Shown piece by piece: positions 15,655-21,940 of a stretch of 26,391 nt of DNA (within the stretch, counting starts at the first letter, position 1; each line of letters begins with the position of its first letter). The position numbers were made by a program, and so were the translations under genes. Below the pieces are notes generated by a model. It was not told the origin of the DNA. It saw nothing but the letters and a program-made list of their open reading frames with translations, and did no database searches. The DNA is from an uncultured Lachnospiraceae bacterium (GTDB lineage Bacteria > Bacillota_A > Clostridia > Lachnospirales > Lachnospiraceae): contig CADCIU010000039.1 of the NCBI GenBank assembly GCA_902801585.1, positions 1 through 26,391 of the forward strand, read 5' to 3'.

Positions 15655-16917
15655 ATGATGAGAAAGAAAGCGGTGCTGGCAGCTGTAATGGCACTGATGC
15701 TGTGCACAGCCGGCTGCGGAGGAGGATATAATTCCTCGGCAGCCCCCAGTGCAGACCAGGCGTATGAAGATTCCAAGGCAGAGGGAAACTATGCTTCGGA
15801 AGCTGCCGAAGAGGCGGCTTATTCTGAAGATTATGATTCGGAATACGATAATTCCACCTACGAAGATGCCGCATCCGGACAGGGCGATAACGGCAGCGGA
15901 ACAGCCGGCACGGAGGGATCGGATTCAGCACTGCGGGCACAGGACGGACAGAAGATCGTCTATACCGGAAATCTGAAGATCCAGACGCTTGAGTACGAAA
16001 AATCTGCGTCCAGCATTCGCAGGAAGATCAGAGAGTACGGTGGATTTACGGAATCGGAAAACGAGAGTGACGACAACCGTACCTGGTATTATGAGGATTC
16101 CTCGGGCAGCAGGAGATCCCTCAGTCTCATTGCCAGGATCCCCTCGGAGAAATTCGAAGAGTTTATGGACTCTCTGAGCGGAGACGGCAAAATATTGAGC
16201 CGTTCCATGAATGCAGAGAACATCAGCCAGCAGTATGCGAACAAAGAGAATTATAAGAAGGCACTGGAGAAAGAGCAGGAGAGGCTTCTGGCCATGATGG
16301 ACAAGGCGGGGACGATCGAGGAGATGATCGCCGTGGAAGAGAGGCTCTCCGAGGTCGAGAGACAGCTCAATGCTTTCAAGACAGACCTGTCCGCCATGGA
16401 CAAAGATGTACAGTTCTCAACCATCTACATCGATCTGACGGAAGTGAAGCGCTACACAGAGGAGCCGCACGTCACAACGTTCGGAGAGAGGATCGAGAAT
16501 GCATTTGACGATGCGATCAGCGGCTTCGTCAATCTGTGCCAGGGAATCGTACTTTTTGCAGTCAGATACTTCCCTTATCTGATCCTGCTGGTAATCGTCA
16601 TCATTCTTCTACTCCGTCTGGATAAGAAGAGCAAAGAAAAGAGACTTGCCATGATGTCCAATCCGGAATACGCCAAAATGGTCAACGAAAGGGCCCGTGT
16701 AAAAGCGGAGATGGCAGCCAGAAAGAGAGCGGAGAAGGAGGCTAAGAAAGAAGCAAGAAGGAACGGCCGGGGCGGTCTTTTCGGACGCGGTGGTAAGAAC
16801 ACGGCGCCGGGGGCGGAAGTGAATCCGACGGAAGGAGCCAATTTCGAAATGAAGGCCGGAATGAACCCGGATGCAGGACAAGACGGCGGAGTAGATGAAG
16901 CATGTAATAGGGAGTAA
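15655..16917 (+). CDS. DUF4349-domain lipoprotein
   Basis: This roughly 420-residue surface lipoprotein starts MMRKKAVLAAVMALMLCTAGC. The cleavage Cys is residue 21, with a slightly atypical lipobox (T-A-G-C). An acidic, Ser/Tyr/Asp-rich linker follows (to about 95). The DUF4349 domain (about 100-275) runs from KIVYTGNLKIQTLEYEKSA through RIPSEKFEEFMDSL to a coiled-coil stretch (EKEQERLLAMMDKAGTIEEMIAVEERLSEVERQL) and VQFSTIYIDLTE. A membrane helix lies near 300-322, followed by a basic cytosolic tail. The start has GAAGGAGGA just ahead; an in-frame ATG at 15625 lacks this site. It lies 31 bases after the anti-sigma-like gene, so it is probably the third gene of the ECF operon and a cell-envelope stress component. 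Confidence 0.88.
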   Translation: MMRKKAVLAAVMALMLCTAGCGGGYNSSAAPSADQAYEDSKAEGNYASEAAEEAAYSEDYDSEYDNSTYEDAASGQGDNGSGTAGTEGSDSALRAQDGQKIVYTGNLKIQTLEYEKSASSIRRKIREYGGFTESENESDDNRTWYYEDSSGSRRSLSLIARIPSEKFEEFMDSLSGDGKILSRSMNAENISQQYANKENYKKALEKEQERLLAMMDKAGTIEEMIAVEERLSEVERQLNAFKTDLSAMDKDVQFSTIYIDLTEVKRYTEEPHVTTFGERIENAFDDAISGFVNLCQGIVLFAVRYFPYLILLVIVIILLLRLDKKSKEKRLAMMSNPEYAKMVNERARVKAEMAARKRAEKEAKKEARRNGRGGLFGRGGKNTAPGAEVNPTEGANFEMKAGMNPDAGQDGGVDEACNRE

Positions 16918-16980
16918 CTGCAACGGTTCAAGATTTGATCTGCTGCAGATTGAATTGATACTTTGAGATTTTTAAAAGGA

Positions 16981-17030
16981 CCCTGCCGGGTTCAGATCTT
17001 TAAAAGGTGATCTGAACCCGGCAGGGTTTT
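16981..17030 (+). terminator. Rho-independent terminator of the ECF operon
   Basis: A perfect 18-bp stem pairs 16981-16998 with 17009-17026. TTTT follows at 17027-17030. T/A-rich DNA on the left side may let it work in both directions. Confidence 0.92.
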
Positions 17031-17090
17031 GACAACAAACAACGGATCTTTCGTACTCGAAAGAAGATCTATACTTTCCGGTTTCCGGTA

Positions 17091-17198
17091 GCATCGGCCT
17101 GAGGCAGTGTCAAGACGGTTTCGCTATTTATCCCTCCCGCCCCGAAGGGGCGTGAGCATAAACCGCTCCTCCATCTTGACACAGCCACAGGCCGGTGC
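17091..17198. repeat. Nested 108-bp palindrome (possible miniature mobile element)
   Basis: GCATCGGCCTG (17091-17101) pairs with CAGGCCGGTGC (17188-17198). Inside it, TGTCAAGA (17108-17115) and TCTTGACA (17174-17181) form terminal-inverted-repeat-like arms. Then CGGTTT pairs with AAACCG, and a central hairpin CGCCCC-GAA-GGGGCG closes the structure. A separate small hairpin, CTTTCG/CGAAAG, lies at 17048-17063. Confidence 0.65.
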
Positions 17199-17925
17199 TG
17201 TTTGGTAATCAAGGGGTGCAAGGGCACCCCGGCCCTAGAGCCGGGCCGGTTCTTATGATGCTTGTCATAGTGTAGTCAGCTGATATCAGGTTTCAATCGA
17301 GCTGCAGGCCGGATCTGGCATCCACTGCTGTTACGGGGTCTTTCTGATGGAAGAAACGGCGCCGTTAACGTCGCCGCACCCCATAAAGTCCGGAATCTTG
17401 CCTCATCACCTGATCAGTCACCTGCCGGTTGGGCTCAGGAAGCTTGCTCACCATATATTGCACCCATGCCATTTTCTCTATGTTCTCCAAAACAGCGAAA
17501 TCTCAGTTGAATTTCCATTGCGTTGGGCGGACTTGACTGCTTCTGAAAAATTTGTATCCATGAAAGAAGCCCTCTTGTCTTCCACATGGATGCAAATCAC
17601 TACAGAAATAGCTTCCTGAACCAACTTGGAGTTTCCTCATAGGATTTTCGAGTCATTTCCGGGCAAAATCTGAAAAGCCCCGGATGTAAAGTGCCTGAAA
17701 ACTAACATTTCAGCCCAACCTGGGTTTATCGACTCAAGGAGCCGACTCTGCCGGCAAGAAGAGGTATATTTCTTCAATTCCTAACCTTCAATTAATGACT
17801 CACGCCGGTAAGACATACGATTGATATCCCAAGATTCTCCAGAGCTGGCATTTATATAGCAAGTCGAGAACCCAGCCACCGCGGAGCGGCTTGACCTTGA
17901 CGGCCGGGAAGGAAAAGAAGGAAAC
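17199..17925. other. Gene-poor, probably decayed accessory stretch
   Basis: No intact gene is supported. The left end has two hairpins, GGGGTGC/GCACCCC near 17214 and GGCCC/GGGCC near 17230. On the minus strand two short frames read like coding sequence broken by frameshifts: 17636-17478 (contains AISVVICIHVEDKRASFMD) and 17493-17365 (contains ENIEKMAWVQYMVSKLPEP). They abut in different frames, as a decayed gene would, but I cannot name the family. A 90-codon plus-strand frame at 17347-17619 has no RBS and looks spurious. Confidence 0.4.
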
Positions 17926-17972
17926 AAAAAAACCTGCTAACAAAAGTCAAGGGCTTTTCATCAGGTTTTTAT
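17926..17972. terminator. Bidirectional terminator-like hairpin
   Basis: AAAAAACCTG at about 17926-17935 pairs with CAGGTTTTT (17962-17970), with AAAAG/CTTTT as an inner helix. A/T tracts on both sides suit either direction. Confidence 0.6.
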
Positions 17973-18001
17973 ATTTCTCATAATTCAATTTTTGTGTACA
18001 A

Positions 18002-18029
18002 CAAAAAGACTGGATTGATCCTCCAGTCT
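18002..18029 (-). terminator. Terminator of the IS110 recombinase gene
   Basis: AGACTGGA (18007-18014) and TCCAGTCT (18022-18029) form a perfect 8-bp stem. On the minus strand it is followed by TTTTTGTTG. It lies 25 bases after the recombinase stop. Confidence 0.75.
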
Positions 18030-18053
18030 GGTTGGATCTGCTTAGATCATGTA

Positions 18054-19256
18054 CTATTGATAGACTGCCATTACTCTTGCGTAATAGATTCTCAAGAACT
18101 TATTCAATCCGGCAATCTTGGCGTGCTTTTTGTCTTTTCCTTCACTTTCTTTTTTCAAGATATAGTTATAGACAACATCGTCTTTTGGTGCCTTATGGCT
18201 CTTAAGCACCCGCATGACTTCGTATCCGACCTTCCGGAGAGTAGATGAACCTCGTTTTGTTATCCTGCGTTTGGAGCCGACAAATTGGCCGGATTCATAC
18301 GGTGGAGGATCTATTCCAGCCCATGCGATGAGCGCCTTTGCGCTGTGCAGACGTCGAACATCACCGATCTCAGCAATTAACTTTGGAGCAAGGACATCTC
18401 CGACGCCTCCCATCGCCCGGACTGTTGAATATTCAGGCAATGACTTAGCAAGTTCCTGCATTCGTGATAAGATAAGAGACAGAGAGTTATTCACAGCTCT
18501 CAATACTGTTACGGCTTCCTGTACCAGCATTTTGGTCGATGGGGTACTGGAAGACAGAGTGGGGATACCACCAGATGCCAGTTCATAGATCGTTTCGGCC
18601 TTTGATCTGCTCCGGTGGTATTTCTTTTCTCCTGCCCAGATCAGGTATTCGTCGGCAAACTCATCAAGACTCATAGATGTGATCAGGTCAAAGTGCCAGA
18701 AGCGCTCCACAAAGTCACTGAGCTTATCCTTGCCGCTGGCTTCATCCCAGCTGTTGAACAGTTTTTTAATGCCTGGCATCACGTAATCCAGGATATGCGT
18801 CAACTCTTGCAGCGCTTTCACATGGAGTTCCATATAGTAGCGGTACCGGCGACCGAGAAGCTTGAGCTCAGCGTAAGTTCCTTCATCACTCTCATGCTTT
18901 TGCAGTTTGTACCACTTTTCTATGCCGTAATTCGCGATCATGGATGAATCAAGACGATCTGTCTTGGCTCCCCTGATACTGTTGTCCTTCGCATATTTCT
19001 TCATTGCGTAAGGATTCACCACCGATACAAAGTAGCCTTTTTCCTGAAGAAAAGACAGGATGGGAAAATGATAAATGCCCGTTGCCTCCATCACAACCCG
19101 TATCTCTCCATCCAGCTTCTGCAACAGGCTGTCAAGGCTTTCCAGTTCTTTCTCCACATGCAGCACCTCGAAAGGACTGCACACAATCTCTCCATAGGGC
19201 TTAAGAACACAAACCGTGCTTTTTCCCTTAGATACATCCACTCCTACGCTTATCAT
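18054..19256 (-). CDS. IS110-family transposase (bridge-RNA-guided-type recombinase)
   Basis: This 400-residue recombinase has an N-terminal RuvC-like DEDD domain: Asp7 in VGVDVSKGKST, Glu57 in VVMEATGIYHF, and Asp100/Asp103 in KTDRLDSSMIA. A coiled, helical middle follows. The C-terminal Transposase_20 (IS116/IS110/IS902) domain has GGVGDVLAPKLIAEIGDVRRLHSAKALIAWAGIDP and KRGSSTLRKVGYEVMR, where Ser337 or Ser338 is the expected nucleophilic serine. Length and all key residues are intact, so it is probably active. AGGAGGT at 19268-19262 fixes the start. Proteins of this family act on DNA with an RNA made from the element's own non-coding end; a candidate lies directly upstream. Confidence 0.95.
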   Translation of the reverse strand: MISVGVDVSKGKSTVCVLKPYGEIVCSPFEVLHVEKELESLDSLLQKLDGEIRVVMEATGIYHFPILSFLQEKGYFVSVVNPYAMKKYAKDNSIRGAKTDRLDSSMIANYGIEKWYKLQKHESDEGTYAELKLLGRRYRYYMELHVKALQELTHILDYVMPGIKKLFNSWDEASGKDKLSDFVERFWHFDLITSMSLDEFADEYLIWAGEKKYHRSRSKAETIYELASGGIPTLSSSTPSTKMLVQEAVTVLRAVNNSLSLILSRMQELAKSLPEYSTVRAMGGVGDVLAPKLIAEIGDVRRLHSAKALIAWAGIDPPPYESGQFVGSKRRITKRGSSTLRKVGYEVMRVLKSHKAPKDDVVYNYILKKESEGKDKKHAKIAGLNKFLRIYYARVMAVYQ

Positions 19257-19280
19257 CCTTTACCTCCTAAAATTGATATT

Positions 19281-19440
19281 AGTAATTGTTCCAGCCGCAC
19301 TTATTACCATTCAGTTTAGTTGGTTACGCGGGAGCGGATCCCGACCTGCTTAATCGAATGCTTATAATAAGGGGTTGGTTGACGGTTTTTTTGACGGATG
19401 CAATCATCCAAAAGACCCCACGTCAGACCAATTACTTCCC
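19281..19440 (-). ncRNA. Candidate IS110 bridge RNA in the recombinase leader
   Basis: Read on the minus strand, the leader has 5' AGTAATTG (19436-19429) complementary to CAATTACT (19288-19281), which would close the structure. Stem-loop 1 pairs TTGGT..GACG (19431-19421) with CGTC..ACCAA (19384-19375). It has two 11-base internal-loop strands and a cap GGATG/CATCC (19409-19396). Stem-loop 2 pairs CTTATTA..CATTC (19371-19356) with GAATG..TAATAAG (19312-19300), with internal-loop strands of 12 and 16 bases and a cap CGGGA/TCCCG. Two capped internal loops are the target- and donor-binding architecture known for IS110 bridge RNAs. The folding was done by eye. Confidence 0.55.
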
Positions 19441-19442
19441 CT

Positions 19443-19469
19443 ATTATAAAAAATAAGTGCAGATGTCAG
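19443..19469 (-). promoter_or_regulatory. Possible promoter for the leader RNA and recombinase
   Basis: On the minus strand CTGACA (19469-19464) is followed after 15 bases by a perfect TATAAT (19448-19443). The spacer is short, but the position just ahead of the structured RNA is right. Confidence 0.4.
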
Positions 19470-19511
19470 AGTAAATTGCTCTCTAACAACTACACTTTTA
19501 TGGTACTAAAA

Positions 19512-19548
19512 GACTGCCATAAAAGAATTACTTCAAAGTATGGCAGTC
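19512..19548. repeat. 9-bp inverted repeat beyond the IS110 leader
   Basis: GACTGCCAT (19512-19520) and ATGGCAGTC (19540-19548) are perfectly complementary. The left copy with its neighbour TAGTAC (minus strand) echoes the last codons of the recombinase gene. Confidence 0.6.
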
Positions 19549-19625
19549 CAATATTCTATTCGATCATATAAAAAAACAAATGGATTTCTTAAAATGATTT
19601 TCAACGCAGAAGGTCTTCTTCAGTT

Positions 19626-20450
19626 TCAGTCATGCCTCTGCGAAAAATCGCTGTAGACTTCCGCGAACAGTGCGGAGTGGGGGAGACGCTCCGGCTTCAG
19701 GCCGGCCATTGTCAGATGGGTGGTGTCTCCGATCCGGGTCGCCCTAAAATGTGCGTACCCTTTCTGACGCTCCTCCGTGTAAAGTTCCGTGACAGAGGAA
19801 GTGGGCATGCAGAGTGACTGCAGCGGCACAAAGGGGGAGACGTTCCACAAGTGGGAGAGCAGGACGCAGGTGATGCCGAAATGGCAGAAGAAAGTCAGCG
19901 TCTCTTTGCTCTCTCTTACTACATGGTAGTGCCGGCCGTCCCTGACATAGCCGTGGTCAGCAAGCAGCCTGTCGAAGGATGCGATCACACGGTCGTAGAT
20001 CGGCAGAAGATCTGAATTGTGGGCGACCAGCGTGGTGCGCCACTCCTCATAGTCCGCGTAGGCAGGATGCTCGATATAGTAGGAGGGATACATGTCCCAA
20101 ACGATCCGCTTCCCGAAAGAGCCGTCCGGCATGATCTTGAGATAATAGGCATCCTGCAGCAGGGAGACATCGTTGACATCTACCTGGGCGGGAAATTCTC
20201 TGAGCCAGGGCAGCGTTGTCAAAATATCGGTACACTCTGTGGCAGCGGCAATGCCGTGTTTTCCTTTTACAGCTCGCCCGATCGCAATGGCGGCAGTCTC
20301 CTGTGATCTCCCGAGAGGGGAGACATAGCAGGTTCCGAGGTCCATGGAGGGCGTCAGAGCTGCCAGGGCCTGTGCTTCTTTGAGGCCGATCTCATTGAGG
20401 CAGTCCTTTTTATAATCCGGATCTCCATGCCGAATAAACAGTAATCTCAT
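19626..20450 (-). CDS. Histidine phosphatase family (phosphoglycerate-mutase-like) protein
   Basis: This 274-residue cytosolic protein opens with MRLLFIRHGDPDY, the RHG phosphohistidine motif (His8 is the nucleophile). CYVSPLGRSQETA supplies the second conserved arginine. A later FFCHFGITCVLLSHLW segment probably supplies the second active-site histidine. It is longer than the typical 200-residue member because of a middle insertion rich in Tyr (about 105-165). The substrate is unknown; the family includes phosphoglycerate mutases, cobalamin and sugar phosphatases. CGGAGAG precedes the start, with a small GCGCC/GGCGC hairpin (20464-20479) just upstream. It is transcribed divergently from the K+ channel gene. 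Confidence 0.88.
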   Translation of the reverse strand: MRLLFIRHGDPDYKKDCLNEIGLKEAQALAALTPSMDLGTCYVSPLGRSQETAAIAIGRAVKGKHGIAAATECTDILTTLPWLREFPAQVDVNDVSLLQDAYYLKIMPDGSFGKRIVWDMYPSYYIEHPAYADYEEWRTTLVAHNSDLLPIYDRVIASFDRLLADHGYVRDGRHYHVVRESKETLTFFCHFGITCVLLSHLWNVSPFVPLQSLCMPTSSVTELYTEERQKGYAHFRATRIGDTTHLTMAGLKPERLPHSALFAEVYSDFSQRHD

Positions 20451-20492
20451 AACTCTCCGATCTGCGCCGATACAGGCGCTTATAAGATATTC

Positions 20493-20522
20493 TTGGTAAG
20501 TGCGTAGAGTTTGTGCGATAAT
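20493..20522 (+). promoter_or_regulatory. Possible promoter for the K+ channel gene
   Basis: TTGGTA (20493-20498), an 18-base spacer and GATAAT (20517-20522) lie about 90 bases before the start, in the gap shared with the divergent phosphatase gene. Confidence 0.35.
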
Positions 20523-20613
20523 GTGATTGGTGTTAAGTGAACTATAAAAAAGCTACCTTTAATTTTACCAAATTTGCGCGGAAAAAGCGACCAAATGAGC
20601 AGGATGCCAAGAG

Positions 20614-21825
20614 ATGAAAACAGAGAACAGAGAACAAAACAAATGGCCGGCTCTTCGGGCCAGGCTCTTCAGAATGGTTTCGGTCGGCGTTATTGATGAA
20701 CCGATCAACAGGGCATATGACATCATCAGTACAGGAGCGCTGATCGCAAACCTTGTGGTCAGTGTGATGGCGACCTTCGAGAACCTGAATGCGGCATATG
20801 GGACATGGTTTCTTCTCATTGAGCAGGTGACGGTCTTTTTCTTCGGTGTCGACTATGTGCTCCGGCTGATCACGGCACCGGAATTGCATCCGAACAGCCC
20901 CAATGTTAAAGCAAGGTGTCAATATGCTTTTTCTTTTACCGGCATCATTGATCTGCTCTCTTTTTTGCCCTACTATCTGCCGGTCTTCTTTCCGTCGGGA
21001 GTCGCCGCGTTCAGAATGTTCCGTGTCGTCAGGATCCTGAGGCTGTTCCGTATCAACACGTATTACGACTCGCTCAATGTCATCACGGAAGTTATCGTCA
21101 GCAAAAAGCAGCAGCTGCTGTCTTCGGTGTTCATTATAGCGACACTGATACTCGGATCAAGCTTGTGTATGTACAGCCTGGAACATGAGGCACAGCCGGA
21201 TGTGTTCAAGAATGCATTTTCAGGGATATGGTGGTCCGTATCTACCATGTTGACGGTAGGCTACGGAGATATCTATCCGATCACGCCGCTTGGCAAGTTT
21301 TTCAGCATTTGCATCACTTTTCTGGGTGTCGGCATGGTGGCGATCCCTACCGGTATCATCAGCGCCGGATTTGTCGAGCAGTATACAAGATTCAAGCAGC
21401 TTGGGGAATTCGGCGTCGAGGAAAAGCTCCGCTTTGTACACATTCAGCTGTCACCCAAAGATACATGGGCAGGGAAAAAGATTCGGGATCTGGGGCTGCC
21501 GGTCGGCCTTCTCATCGCGATCATCGTGAGAGGAACCGAAACGGTCGTACCCAGGGGAGATGTCGTGCTTCTGGCCGGTGACAAACTGATCATCGGAGCA
21601 GAACCTCTCCACGGGGAAACCCCGGTGGAGCTCATGCAGATGAAGATCGGAAAGTATCACAACTGGAACGGGTACGCGATCCGTGAACTGGACATTTCCA
21701 GACAGACCTATATCGTTATGGTCAAGCGTGACGGACAAATGATCGTACCTCATGGCTCCCTGATCCTTAAGGAAGGCGATGAAGTATACATGTACAAGAA
21801 GATGAGCAAAAGAGAGCTGGCATAA
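20614..21825 (+). CDS. Voltage-gated-type potassium channel with tandem RCK_C (TrkA-C) domains
   Basis: This 403-residue membrane protein has a six-helix ion-channel core. S4 is an arginine ladder (FRMFRVVRILRLFRI, about 133-147), and the pore has the K+ selectivity filter TVGYGD (214-219). S6 (about 228-252) ends in PTGIISAGF. Instead of an RCK_N nucleotide-binding domain it carries two C-terminal RCK_C-like modules, at about 273-330 (AGKKIRDLGLPVGLLIAIIVRG) and 343-398 (NGYAIRELDISRQTYIVMVKRDG). RCK_C modules bind small ligands such as cyclic dinucleotides in some transporters, so ligand gating is plausible but inferred. AGGA at 20601-20604 is a weak ribosome site. The gene is convergent with pepT. 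Confidence 0.93.
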   Translation: MKTENREQNKWPALRARLFRMVSVGVIDEPINRAYDIISTGALIANLVVSVMATFENLNAAYGTWFLLIEQVTVFFFGVDYVLRLITAPELHPNSPNVKARCQYAFSFTGIIDLLSFLPYYLPVFFPSGVAAFRMFRVVRILRLFRINTYYDSLNVITEVIVSKKQQLLSSVFIIATLILGSSLCMYSLEHEAQPDVFKNAFSGIWWSVSTMLTVGYGDIYPITPLGKFFSICITFLGVGMVAIPTGIISAGFVEQYTRFKQLGEFGVEEKLRFVHIQLSPKDTWAGKKIRDLGLPVGLLIAIIVRGTETVVPRGDVVLLAGDKLIIGAEPLHGETPVELMQMKIGKYHNWNGYAIRELDISRQTYIVMVKRDGQMIVPHGSLILKEGDEVYMYKKMSKRELA

Positions 21826-21848
21826 AAGGTGTAATCAGGCTTTACTAA

Positions 21849-21919
21849 GCCCGTCGGAGAGCATAAATAATGCGCTCGCAAAAAGGAGCGCATTATTAGA
21901 ACGTGAGCCCCCGACGGGC
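21849..21919. repeat. Two-tier palindrome between the K+ channel and pepT, related to the 7491-7549 repeats
   Basis: The outer stem is GCCCGTCGG (21849-21857) with CCGACGGGC (21911-21919). The inner stem is 12 bp (21866-21877 with 21886-21897) around GCAAAAAG. There is no terminal T-run, though it may still separate the convergent genes. On the minus strand, 21915-21899 matches 7491-7507 at 16 of 17 bases, and ATGCTCTCCG (21864-21855) matches 7511-7520. Confidence 0.85.
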
Positions 21920-21940
21920 ATTGTACAGCCATATACGTTA

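Larger units (their letters stand above)
18002..19500 (-). mobile_element. IS110-family insertion sequence (ends approximate)
   Basis: The element consists of an intact IS110 recombinase on the minus strand, a short 3' non-coding end with a terminator hairpin, and a long structured 5' leader (19261-19448). IS110 elements insert without target duplications and lack long terminal inverted repeats, so the exact borders cannot be read here. The limits given are a guess based on where structured non-coding DNA stops. It sits in decayed, palindrome-rich DNA rather than inside a recognisable gene. Confidence 0.75.

Noticed and set aside
17347..17619. Small plus-strand protein of 90 residues
   Set aside because: No ribosome binding site, no recognisable domain, and it lies in decayed DNA where the minus strand looks more gene-like.
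21849..21919. Ordinary rho-independent terminator for the K+ channel gene
   Set aside because: No T-run follows on either strand, and the sequence belongs to a repeat family shared with 7491-7549, so it is listed as a repeat instead.
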